DNA of 64,000 nt. Source: Osmia lignaria lignaria. Its lineage: Eukaryota; Arthropoda; Insecta; Hymenoptera; Megachilidae. Under the pieces are notes generated by a model. The model made no database searches. It saw only the letters and a list, made by a program, of their open reading frames with translations, and was not told the origin of the DNA. Made by a program: the position numbers and the translations under genes. Positions 13,106 through 25,332 of this stretch are shown one piece after another. The stretch's first letter is position 1. Each line of letters starts with the position of its first letter. The stretch is taken from the NCBI RefSeq assembly GCF_051020975.1, contig NW_027478169.1:3162001-3226000 (forward strand), written 5' to 3'.

Positions 13106-15037
13106 TCAGATGCGTAGTTCTCGAGATATATCAAGATATTTAAAAGTTCCGAAGCCGCACCAACATAATAGAGATACAGAAACACCGTGGCCCCTTTCTT
13201 TGAGATAACTCTGCACTATTGTGAGCTGCAAATGCCACTTCCAGCTTAGCTGTGCAGAGGAAGAACAACAAGAAGAAGAAATATCTCGAAATATGTCCGT
13301 CAGGCCAGTTCCTTTGAGCTGAATCTGCAAATATCTCGGAAACGAAGCGAGCTATGGCAAAATGTTAAGAGACGTTTTTTATAGAGAATTATGTTTCCTA
13401 CAATTTATGTTCTATGATATTTTTTGATCAGAAGCGTAGTTTTCGAGATATATCGAGATATTTAAAAGTTCCGAAGCCGCACCAACATAATAGGGATACA
13501 GAAACACCGTGGCCCCTTTCTTTGAGATAACTCTGCACTAGTGCGAGCCGCAAATGCCACTTCCAGCTTAGCTGTGCAGAAGAAGAACAACAAGAAGAAG
13601 AAATATCTCGAAATATGTCCGTCAGGCCCCTTCCCTTGAGATAAATCTGCAAATATCTCGGAAACGAAGCGAGCTATGGCAAAATCTTAAGAGACCTTTT
13701 TTGTAGAGAATTAAGTTTCCTACTTTTTATGTTCTATGATATTTTTTGATCAGATGCGTAGTTCTCGAGATATATCAAGATATTTAAAAGTTCCGAAGCC
13801 GCACCAACATAATAGAGATACAGAAACACCGTGGCCCCTTTCTTTGAGATAACTCTGCACTATTGCGAGCTGTAAATGCCACTTCCAGCTTAGCTGTGCA
13901 GAAGAAGAACAACAAGAAGAAGAAGTATCTCGAAATATGTCCGTCAGGCCCCTTCCCTTGAGATATATCTGCAAATATCTCGGAAACGAAGCGAGCTATG
14001 GCAAAATGTTAAGAGACCTTTTTTGTAGAGAATTCTGTTTCCTACAATTTATGTTCTATGATATTTTTTGATCAGAAGCGTGGTTTTCGAGATACATCGA
14101 GATATTTAAAAGTTCCGAAGCCGCACCAACATAATAGAGATACAGAAACACCGTGGCCCCTTTCTTTGAGATAACTCTGCACTAGTGCGAGCCGCAAATG
14201 CCACTTCCAGCTTAGCTGTGCAGAAGAAGAACAACAAGAAGAAGAAATATCTCGAAATATGTCCGTCAGGCCAGTTCCTTTGAGCTGAATCTGCAAATAT
14301 CTCGGAAACGAAGCGAGCTACGGCAAAATGTTTAGAGACCTTTCTTGTAGAGAATTAAGTTTCCTACTTTTTATGTAGTATGATATTTTTAGATCAGATG
14401 CGTAGTTCTCGAGATATATCAAGATATTTAAAAGTTCCGAAGTCGCACCAACATAATAGAGATACAGAAACACCGTGGCCCCTTTCTTTGAGATAACTCT
14501 GCACTATTGCGCGCTGCAAATGCCACTTCCAGCTTAGCTGTGCAGAAGAAGAACAACAAGAAGAAGAAATATCTCGAAATATGTCCGTCAGGCCCCTTCC
14601 CTTGAGATAAATCTGCAAATATCTCGGAAACGAAGCGAGCTATGGCAAAATGTTAAGAGACCTTTTTTGTAGAGAATTAAGTTTACTACTTTTTATGCTC
14701 TATGATATTTTTTGATCGGATGCGTAGTTCTCGAGATATATCAAGATATTTAAAAAATCCGAAGCCGCACCAACATAATAGAGATACAGAAACACCGTGG
14801 CCCCTTTCTTTGAGATAACTCTGCACTATTGCGAGCTGCAAATGCCACTTCCAGCTTAGCTGTGCAGAAGAAGAACAACAAGAAGAAGAAATATCTCGAA
14901 ATATGTCCGTCAGGCCCCTTCCCTTGAGATAAATCTGCAAATATCTCGGAAACGAAGCGAGCTATGGCAAAATGTTAAGAGACCTTTTTTGTAGAGAATT
15001 AAGTTTCCTACTTTTTATCTTCTATGATATTTTTTGA
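13106..15037. repeat. Six mixed monomers linking regions A and B
   Basis: The units start at 13,106, 13,428, 13,750, 14,072, 14,394 and 14,716. They mix A-type segments: the CCAGTTCCTTTGAGCTG variant at 13,106 and 14,072, and the AAGTATCTCG variant at 13,750. The 14,394 unit is preceded by an unusual stretch (ATGTAGTATGATATTTTTAG), and the 14,716 unit carries AAAAAATCCG. The whole group recurs at 59,770-61,701 with one change that I noticed (A at 13,966 is G at 60,630). Confidence 0.85.
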
Positions 15038-16969
15038 TCAGATGCGTAGTTCTCGAGATATATCAAGATATCTAAAAGTTCCGAAGCCGCACCAACATAA
15101 TAGAGATACAGAAACACCGTGGCCCCTTTCTTCGAGATAACTCTGCACTATTGCGAGCTGCAAATGCCACTTCCAGCTTAGCTGTGCAGAAGAAGAACAA
15201 CAAGAAGAAGAAATATCTCGAAAAATGTCCGTCAGGCCCCTTCCCTCGAGATAAATCTGCAAATATCTAGGAAACGAAGCGAGCTATGGCAAAATGTTAA
15301 GAGACCTTATTTGTAGAGAATTAAGTTTCCTACTTTTTATGTTCTATGATATTTTTTGGTCAGATGCGTAGTTCTCGAGATATATCAAGATATTTAAGAG
15401 TTCCGAAGCCGCACCAACATAATAGAGATACAGAAACACCGTGGCCCCTTTCTTTGAGATAACTCTGCACTAGTGCGAGCCGCAAATGCCACTTCCAGCT
15501 TAGCTGTGCAGAAGAAGAACAACAAGAAGAAGAAATATCTCGAAAAATGTCCGTCAGGCCCCTTCCCTTGAGATAAATCTGCAAATATCTAGGAAACGAA
15601 GCGAGCTATGGCAAAATGTTAAGAGACCTTATTTGTAGAGAATTAAGTTTCCTACTTTTTATGTTCTATGATATTTTTTGATCAGATGCGTAGTTCTCGA
15701 GATATATCAAGATATTTAAAAATTCCGAAGCCGCACCAACATAATAGAGATACAGAAACACCGTGGCCCCTTTCTTTGAGATAACTCTGCGCTATTGCGA
15801 GCTGGAAATGCCACTTCCAGTTTAGCTGTGCAGAAGAAGAACAACAAGAAGAGGAAATATCTCGAAATATGTCCGTCAGGCCCCTTCCCTTGAGATATAT
15901 CTGCAAATATCTCGGAAACGAAACGAGCTATGGCAAAATGTTAAGAGACCTTTTTTGTAGAGAATTATGTTTCCTACAATTTATGTTCTATGATATTTTT
16001 TGATCAGAAGCGTAGTTTTCGAGATATATCGAGATATTTAAAAGATCCGAAGCTGCACCAACATAATAGAGATACAGAAACACCGTGGCCCCTTTCTTTG
16101 AGATAACTCTGCCCTAGTGCGAGCCGCAAATGCCGCTTCCAGCTTAGCTGTGCAGAAGAAGAACAACAAGAAGAAGAAATATCTCGAAATATGTCCGTCA
16201 GGCCCCTTCCCTCGAGATAAATCTGCAAATATCTCGGAAACGAAGCGAGCTATGGCAAAATGTTAAGAGACCTTTTTTGTAGAGAATGAAGTTTCCTCCT
16301 TTTTATGTTCTATGATATTTTTTGATCGGATGCGTAGTTCTCGAGATATATCAAGATATTTAAAAGTTCCGAAGCCGCATCAACATAATTGAGATACAGA
16401 AACACCGTGGCCCCTTTCTTTGAGATAACTCTGCACTATTGCGAGCTGCAAATGCCACTTCCAGCTTAGCTGTGCAGAAGAAGAACAACAAGAAGAAGAA
16501 ATATCTGGAAATATGTCCGTCAGGCCCCTTCCCTTGAGATACATCTGCAAATATCTCGGAAACGAAGCGAGCTACGGCAAAATGTTAAGAGACCTTTTTT
16601 GTAGAGAATTATATTTCCCACAATTTATGTTCTATGATATTTTTTGATCAGAAGCGTAGTTTTCGAGATATATCGAGATATTTAAAAGTTCCGAAGACGC
16701 ACCAACATAATAGAGATACAGAAACACCGTGGCCCCTTTCTTTGAGATAACTCTGCGCTATTGCGACCTGCAAATGCCACTTCCAGCTTAGCTGTGCAGA
16801 AGAAGAACAACAAGAAGAAGAAATATCTCGAAATATGTCCGTCAGGCCCCTTCCCTTGAGATAAATCTGCAAATATCTCGGAAACGAAGCGAGCTATGGC
16901 AAAATGTTAAGAGACCTTTTTTGTAGAGAATTAAGTTTCCTACTTTTTATGTTCTATGATATTTTTTGA
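15038..16969. repeat. 6-monomer HOR, copy B1 (1,932 bp)
   Basis: The units at 15,038, 15,360, 15,682, 16,004, 16,326 and 16,648 form a hexamer of 6 x 322 bp. Markers in order are: TCTTCGAGATAAC and TCTAGGAAACG (15,038); TTTTTTGGTCAG and TTAAGAGTTCC (15,360); AAAAATTCCG (15,682); AAAGATCCGAAGCTGC and ATGCCGCTTCC (16,004); GCATCAACATAATTGAG and ATCTGGAAATATG (16,326); and GAAGACGCACC with GCGACCTGC (16,648). All recur 1,932 bp later. Confidence 0.92.
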
Positions 16970-18901
16970 TCAGATGCGTAGTTCTCGAGATATATCAAGA
17001 TATCTAAAAGTTCCGAAGCCGCACCAACATAATAGAGATACAGAAACACCGTGGCCCCTTTCTTCGAGATAACTCTGCACTATTGCGAGCTGCAAATGCC
17101 ACTTCCAGCTTAGCTGTGCAGAAGAAGAACAACAAGAAGAAGAAATATCTCGAAAAATGTCCGTCAGGCCCCTTCCCTCGAGATAAATCTGCAAATATCT
17201 AGGAAACGAAGCGAGCTATGGCAAAATGTTAAGAGACCTTATTTGTAGAGAATTAAGTTTCCTACTTTTTATGTTCTATGATATTTTTTGGTCAGATGCG
17301 TAGTTCTCGAGATATATCAAGATATTTAAGAGTTCCGAAGCCGCACCAACATAATAGAGATACAGAAACACCGTGGCCCCTTTCTTTGAGATAACTCTGC
17401 ACTAGTGCGAGCCGCAAATGCCACTTCCAGCTTAGCTGTGCAGAAGAAGAACAACAAGAAGAAGAAATATCTCGAAAAATGTCCGTCAGGCCCCTTCCCT
17501 TGAGATAAATCTGCAAATATCTAGGAAACGAAGCGAGCTATGGCAAAATGTTAAGAGACCTTATTTGTAGAGAATTAAGTTTCCTACTTTTTATGTTCTA
17601 TGATATTTTTTGATCAGATGCGTAGTTCTCGAGATATATCAAGATATTTAAAAATTCCGAAGCCGCACCAACATAATAGAGATACAGAAACACCGTGGCC
17701 CCTTTCTTTGAGATAACTCTGCGCTATTGCGAGCTGGAAATGCCACTTCCAGTTTAGCTGTGCAGAAGAAGAACAACAAGAAGAGGAAATATCTCGAAAT
17801 ATGTCCGTCAGGCCCCTTCCCTTGAGATATATCTGCAAATATCTCGGAAACGAAACGAGCTATGGCAAAATGTTAAGAGACCTTTTTTGTAGAGAATTAT
17901 GTTTCCTACAATTTATGTTCTATGATATTTTTTGATCAGAAGCGTAGTTTTCGAGATATATCGAGATATTTAAAAGATCCGAAGCTGCACCAACATAATA
18001 GAGATACAGAAACACCGTGGCCCCTTTCTTTGAGATAACTCTGCCCTAGTGCGAGCCGCAAATGCCGCTTCCAGCTTAGCTGTGCAGAAGAAGAACAACA
18101 AGAAGAAGAAATATCTCGAAATATGTCCGTCAGGCCCCTTCCCTCGAGATAAATCTGCAAATATCTCGGAAACGAAGCGAGCTATGGCAAAATGTTAAGA
18201 GACCTTTTTTGTAGAGAATGAAGTTTCCTCCTTTTTATGTTCTATAATATTTTTTGATCGGATGCGTAGTTCTCGAGATATATCAAGATATTTAAAAGTT
18301 CCGAAGCCGCATCAACATAATTGAGATACAGAAACACCGTGGCCCCTTTCTTTGAGATAACTCTGCACTATTGCGAGCTGCAAATGCCACTTCCAGCTTA
18401 GCTGTGCAGAAGAAGAACAACAAGAAGAAGAAATATCTGGAAATATGTCCGTCAGGCCCCTTCCCTTGAGATACATCTGCAAATATCTCGGAAACGAAGC
18501 GAGCTACGGCAAAATGTTAAGAGACCTTTTTTGTAGAGAATTATATTTCCCACAATTTATGTTCTATGATATTTTTTGATCAGAAGCGTAGTTTTCGAGA
18601 TATATCGAGATATTTAAAAGTTCCGAAGACGCACCAACATAATAGAGATACAGAAACACCGTGGCCCCTTTCTTTGAGATAACTCTGCGCTATTGCGACC
18701 TGCAAATGCCACTTCCAGCTCAGCTGTGCAGAAGAAGAACAACAAGAAGAAGAAGTATCTCGAAATATGTCCGTCAGGCCCCTTCCCTTGAGATAAATCT
18801 GCAAATATCTCGGAAACGAAGCGAGCTATGGCAAAATGTTAAGCGACTTTATTTGTAGAGAATTAAGTTTCCTACTTTTTACGTTCTATGATATTTTTTA
18901 A
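16970..18901. repeat. 6-monomer HOR, copy B2 (1,932 bp)
   Basis: This is a tandem duplicate of 15,038-16,969. The few differences I saw are TCTATAATATT near 18,241 (TCTATGATATT in B1), and, in the last unit, CCAGCTCAGCTG near 18,715 and AAGTATCTCG near 18,753. They are confined mostly to the final unit, where the copy gives way to region C. Confidence 0.9.
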
Positions 18902-21474
18902 TCAGATGCGTAGTTCTCGAGATATATAAAGATATTTTAAAGTTCCGAAGCCGCACCAACATAATAGAGATACAGAAACACCGTGGCCCCTTTCTTCGAG
19001 ATAACTGTGCACTATTGCGAGCTGCAAATGCCACTTCCAGCTTAGCTGTGCAGAGGAAGAACAACAAGAAGAAGAAATATCTCGAAATATGTCCGTCAGG
19101 GAAGTTCCTTTGAGTTGAATCTGCAAATATCTCGGAAACGAAGCGAGCTATGGCAAAATGTTAAGAGACCTCTTTTGTAGAGAATTAAGTTTCCTACTTT
19201 TTATGTTCTATGATATTTTTTGATCAGATGCGTAGTTCTCGAGATATATCAAGATATTTAAGAGTTCCGAAGCCGCACCAACATAATAGAGATACAGAAA
19301 CACCGTGGCCCCTTTCTTTGAGATAACTCTGCACTATTGCGAGCTGCAAATGCCACTTCCAGCTTAGCTGTGCAGAAGAAGAACAACAAGAAGAAGAAAT
19401 ATCTCGAAATATGTCCGTCAGGCCCCTTCCCTTGAGATAAATCTGCAAATATCTCGGAAACGAAGAGAGCTATGGCAAAATGTTAAGAGACCTTTTTTGT
19501 AGAGAATTAAGTTTCCTACTTTTTATGTTCTATGATATTTTTTGATCAGATGCGTAGTTCTCGAGATATATCAAGATATTTAAAAGTTACGAAGCCGCAC
19601 CAACATAATAGAGATACAGAAACACCGTGGCCCCTTTCTTTCAGATAACTATGCACTATTGCGAGCTGCAAATGCCACTTCCAGCTTAGCTGTGCAGAAG
19701 AACAACAAGAAGAAGAAATATCTCGAAATATGTCCGTCAGGCCCCTTCCCTTGAGATAAATCTGCAAATATCTCGGAAACGAAGAGAGCTATGGCAAAAT
19801 GTTAAGAGACTTTTTTTGTAGAGAATTAAGTTTCCTACTTTTTATGTTCTATGATATTTTTTGATCAGATGCGTAGTTCTCGAGATATATCAAGATATTT
19901 AAAAATTCCGAAGCCGCACCAACATAATAGAGATACAGAAACACCGTGGCCCCTTTCTTTGAGATAACTCTGCGCTATTGCGAGCTGGAAATGCCACTTC
20001 CAGTTTAGCTGTGCAGAAGAAGAACAACAAGAAGAAGAAATATCTCGAAATATGTCCGTCAGGCCCCTTCCCTTGAGATATATCAGCAAATATCTCGGAA
20101 ACGAAGCGAGCTATGGCAAAATGTTAAGAGACCTTTTTTGTAGAGAATTATGTTTCCTACAATTTATGTTCTATGATATTTTTTGATCAGAAGCGTAGTT
20201 TTCGAGATACATCGAGATATTTAAAAGTTCCGAAGCCGCACCAACATAATAGAGATACAGAAACACCGTGGCCCCTTTCTTTGAGATAACTCTGCACTAG
20301 TGCGAGCCGCAAATGCCACTTCCAGCTTAGCTGTGCAGAAGAAGAACAACAAGAAGAAGAAATATCTCGAAATATGTCCGTCAGGCCCCTTCCCTTGAGA
20401 TAAATCTGCAAATATCTCGGAAACGAAGCGAGCTATGGCAAAATGTTAAGAGACCTTTTTTGTAGAGAATTAAGTTTCCTACTTTTTATGTTCTATGATA
20501 TTTTTTGATCAGATGCGTAGTTCTCGAGATATATCAAGATATTTAAAAGTTCCGAAGCCGCACCAACATAATAGAGATACAGAAACACCGTGGCCCCTTT
20601 CTTTGAGATAACTCTGCACTATTGCGAGCTGCAAATGCCACTTCCAGCTTAGCTGTGCAGAGGAAGAACAACAAGAAGAAGAAATATCTCGAAAAATGTC
20701 CGTCAGGCCCCTTCCCTTGAGATAAATCTGCAAATATCTAGGAAACGAAGCGAGCTATGGCAAAATGTTAAGAGACCTTATTTGTAGAGAATTAAGTTTC
20801 CTACTTTTTATGTTCTATGATATTTTTTGATCAGATGCGTAGTTCTCGAGATATATCAAGATATTTAAAAATTCCGAAGCCGCACCAACATAATAGAGAT
20901 ACAGAAACACCGTGGCCCCTTTCTTTGAGATAACTCTGCGCTATTGCGAGCTGGAAATGCCACTTCCAGTTTAGCTGTGCAGAAGAAGAACAACAAGAAG
21001 AGGAAATATCTCGAAATATGTCCGTCAGGCCCCTTCCCTTGAGATATATCTGCAAATATCTCGGAAACGAAACGAGCTATGGCAAAATGTTAAGAGACCT
21101 TTTTTGTAGAGAATTATGTTTCCTACAATTTATGTTCTATGATATTTTTTGATCAGAAGCGTAGTTTTCGAGATATATCGAGATATTTAAAAGATCCGAA
21201 GCTGCACCAACATAATAGAGATACAGAAACACCGTGGCCCCTTTCTTTGAGATAACTCTGCCCTAGTGCGAGCCGCAAATGCCGCTTCCAGCTTAGCTGT
21301 GCAGAAGAAGAACAACAAGAAGAAGAAATATCTCGAAATATGTCCGTCAGGCCCCTTCCCTTGAGATAAATCTGCAAATATCTCGGAAACGAAGCGAGCT
21401 ATGGCAAAATGTTAAGAGACCTTTTTTGTAGAGAATTAAGTTTCCTACTTTTTATGTTCTATGATATTTTTTGA
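18902..21474. repeat. Mixed monomers, region C (8 units)
   Basis: The eight units start at 18,902, 19,224, 19,546 (319 bp), 19,865, 20,187, 20,509, 20,831 and 21,153. The 18,902 unit is divergent (TATAAAGATATTTTAAAG, CAGGGAAGTTCC). The run 19,546-20,508 returns at 23,085-24,047, shifted by 3,539 bp, sharing GTTACGAAG, TTTCAGATAACTATGC and ATATCAGCAAATATC. The pair 20,831 and 21,153 resembles 15,682 and 16,004 of the hexamer. The region is thus built from pieces of both neighbouring families. Confidence 0.85.
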
Positions 21475-24400
21475 TCAGATGCGTAGTTCTCGAGATATAT
21501 CAAGATATTTAAAAGTTCCGAAGCCGCACCAACATAATAGAGATACAGAAACACCGTGGCCCCTTTCTTTGAGATAACTCTGCACTATTGCGAGCTGCAA
21601 ATGCCACTTCCAGCTTAGCTGTGCAGAGGAAGAACAACAAGAAGAAGAAATATCTCGAAATATGTCCGTCAGGCCAGTTCCTTTGAGCTGAATCTGCAAA
21701 TATTTCGGAAACGAAGCGAGCTATGACAAAATGTTAAGAGACGTTTTTTATAGAGAATTATGTTTCCTACAATTTATGTTCTATGATATTTTTTGATCAG
21801 ATGCGTAGTTCTCGAGATATATCAAGATATTTAAAAGTTCCGAAGCCGCACCAACATAATAGAGATACAGAAACACCGTGGCCCCTTTCTTTGAGATAAC
21901 TCTGCACTATTGCGAGCTGCAAATGCCACTTCCAGCTTAGCTGCGCAGAAGAAGAACAACAAGAAGAAGAAATATCTCGAAATATGTCCGTCAGGCCAGT
22001 TCCTTTGAGCTGAATCTGCAAATATCTCGGAAACGAAGCGAGCTATGGCAAAATGTTAAGAGACGTTTTTTATAGAGAATTATGTTTCCTACAATTTATG
22101 TTCTATGATATTTTTTGATCAGAAGCGTAGTTTTCGAGATATATCGAGATATTTGAAAGTTCCGAAGCCGCACCAACATAATAGGGATACAGAAACACCG
22201 TGGCCCCATTCTTTGAGATAACTCTGCACTATTGCGAGCTGGAAATGCCACTTCCAGTTTAGCTGTGCAGAAGAAGAACAACAAGAAGAAGAAATATCTC
22301 GAAATATGTCCGTTAGGCCCCTTCCCGTGAGATAAATCTGCAAATATCTCGGAAACGAAGCGAGCTATAGCAAAATGTTAAGAGACCTCTTTTGTAGAGA
22401 ATTAAGTTTCCTACTTTTTATGTTCTATGATATTTTTTGATCTGATGCGTAGTTCTCGAGATATATCAAGATATTTAAAAGTTCCGAAGCCGCACCAACA
22501 TAATAGAGATACAGAAACACCGTGGCCCCTTTCTTTGAGATAACTCTGCACTATTGCGAGCTGCAAATGCCACTTCCAGCTTAGCTGTGCAGAAGAAGAA
22601 CAACAAGAAGAAGAAATATCTCGAAATATGTCCGTCAGGCCCCTTCCCTTGAGATATATCAGCAAATATCTCGGAAACGAAGCGAGCTATGGCAAAATGT
22701 TAAGAGACCTTTTTTGTAGAGAATTATGTTTCCTACAATTTATGTTCTATGATATTTTTTGATCAGAAGCGTAGTTTTCGAGATACATCGAGATATTTAA
22801 AAGTTCCGAAGCCGCACCAACATAGTAGAGATACAGAAACACCGTGGCCCCTTTCTTTGAGATAACTCTGCACTATTGCGAGCTGCAAATGCCACTTCCA
22901 GCTTAGCTGTGCAGAAGAAGAACAACAAGAAGAAGAAATATCTCGAAATATGTCCGTCAGGCCCCTTCCCTTGAGATAAATCTGCAAATATCTCGGAAAC
23001 GAAGAGAGCTATGGCAAAATGTTAAGAGACCTTTTTTGTAGAGAATTAAGTTTCCTACTTTTTATGTTCTATGATATTTTTTGATCAGATGCGTAGTTCT
23101 CGAGATATATCAAGATATTTAAAAGTTACGAAGCCGCACCAACATAATAGAGATACAGAAACACCGTGGCCCCTTTCTTTCAGATAACTATGCACTATTG
23201 CGAGCTGCAAATGCCACTTCCAGCTTAGCTGTGCAGAAGAACAACAAGAAGAAGAAATATCTCGAAATATGTCCGTCAGGCCCCTTCCCTTGAGATAAAT
23301 CTGCAAATATCTCGGAAACGAAGAGAGCTATGGCAAAATGTTAAGAGACTTTTTTTGTAGAGAATTAAGTTTCCTACTTTTTATGTTCTATGATATTTTT
23401 TGATCTGATGCGTAGTTCTCGAGATATATCAAGATATTTAAAAGTTCCGAAGCCGCACCAACATAATAGAGATACAGAAACACCGTGGCCCCTTTCTTTG
23501 AGATAACTCTGCACTATTGCGAGCTGGAAATGCCACTTCCAGCTTAGCTGTGCAGAAGAAGAACAACAAGAAGAAGAAATATCTCGAAATATGTCCGTCA
23601 GGCCCCTTCCCTTGAGATATATCAGCAAATATCTCGGAAACGAAGCGAGCTATGGCAAAATCTTAAGAGACCTTTTTTGTAGAGAATTATGTTTCCTACA
23701 ATTTATGTTCTATGATATTTTTTGATCAGAAGCGTAGTTTTCGAGATACATCGAGATATTTAAAAGTTCCGAAGCCGCACCAACATAATAGAGATACAGA
23801 AACACCGTGGCCCCTTTCTTTGAGATAACTCTGCACTAGTGCGAGCCGCAAATGCCACTTCCAGCTTAGCTGTGCAGAAGAAGAACAACAAGAAGAAGAA
23901 ATATCTCGAAATATGTCCGTCAGGCCCCTTCCCTTGAGATAAATCTGCAAATATCTCGGAAACGAAGCGAGCTATGGCAAAATGTTAAGAGACCTTTTTT
24001 GTAGAGAATTAAGTTTCCTACTTTTTATGTTCTATGATATTTTTTGATCAGATGCGTGGTTCTCGAGATATATCAAGATATTTAAAAGTTCCGAAGCCGC
24101 ACCAACATAATAGAGATACAGAAACACCGTGGCCCCTTTCTTTGAGATAACTCTGCACTATTGCGAGCTGCAAATGCCACTTCCAGCTTAGCTGTGCAGA
24201 GGAAGAACAACAAGAAGAAGAAATATCTCGAAATATGTCCGTCAGGCCAGTTCCTTTGAGCCAAATCTGCAAATATCTCGGAAACGAAGCGAGCTATGAC
24301 AAAATGTTAAGAGACGTTTTTTATAGAGAATTATGTTTCCTACAATTTATGTTCTATGATATTTTTTGATCAGAAGCGTAGTTTTCGAGATATATCGAGA

Positions 24401-25332
24401 TATTTAAAAGTTCCGAAGCCGCACCAACATAATAGGGATACAGAAACACCGTGGCCCCTTTCTTTGAGATAACTCTGCACTATTGCGAGCCGCAAATGCC
24501 ACTTCCAGCTTAGCTGTGCAGAAGAAGAGCAACAAGAAGAAGAAATATCTCGAAATATGTCCGTCAGGCCCCTTCCCTTGAGATAAATCTGCAAATATCT
24601 CGGAAACGAAGCGAGCTATGGCAAAATGTTAAGAGACCTTTTTTGTAGAGAATTAAGTTTCCTACTTTTTATGTCCTATGATATTTTTTGATCAGATGCG
24701 TAGTTCTCGAGATATATCAAGATATTTAAAAGTTCCGAAGCCGCACCAACATAATAGGGATACAGAAACACCGTGGCCCCTTTCTTTGAGATAACTCTGC
24801 ACTATTGCGAGCCGCAAATGCCACTTCCAGCTTAGCTGTGCAGAAGAAGAGCAACAAGAAGAAGAAATATCTCGAAATATGTCCGTCAGGCCCCTTCCCT
24901 TGAGATATATCTGCAAATATCTCGGAAACGAAGCGAGCTATGGCAAAATGTTAAGAGACCTTTTTTGTAGAGAATTATGTTTCCTACAATTTATGTTCTA
25001 TGATATTTTTTGATCAGAAGCGTAGTTTTCGAGATACATCGAGATATTTAAAAGTTCCGAAGCCGCACCAACATAATAGAGATACAGAAACACCGTGGCC
25101 CCTTTCTTTCAGATAACTATGCACTATTGCGAGCTGCAAATGCCACTTCCAGCTTAGCTGTGCAGAAGAACAACAAGAAGAAGAAATATCTCGAAATATG
25201 TCCGTCAGGCCCCTTCCCTTGAGATAAATCTGCAAATATCTCGGAAACGAAGAGAGCTATGGCAAAATGTTAAGAGACTTTTTTTGTAGAGAATTAAGTT
25301 TCCTACTTTTTATGTTCTATGATATTTTTTGA
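21475..25332. repeat. 12-monomer HOR, copy D1 (3,858 bp)
   Basis: Twelve units start at 21,475, 21,797, 22,119, 22,441, 22,763, 23,085, 23,404, 23,726, 24,048, 24,370, 24,692 and 25,014. Two of them (23,085 and 25,014) are 319 bp, giving 12 x 322 minus 6. Markers shared with the next copy include ATATTTCGGAAAC near 21,700, CTATGACAAAATG, CAGCTGCGCAG near 21,940, ATTTGAAAGTTCC near 22,150, CCCCATTCTTTG, CATAGTAGAG near 22,823 and GAGCCAAATCTGC near 24,258. Confidence 0.92.
23522..23544. repeat. Perfect 8-bp inverted repeat, 7-base loop
   Basis: AGCTGGAA and TTCCAGCT flank the loop ATGCCAC. The stem is complete only where the GGAAATGCC variant meets CCAGCTT, as here and at 27,699, 42,506 and 46,049. 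Other GGAAATGCC units with CCAGTTT have a 6-bp stem, and the majority GCAAATGCC form carries a mismatch. It may simply be chance sequence; a cruciform or RNA hairpin is speculative. Confidence 0.65.
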
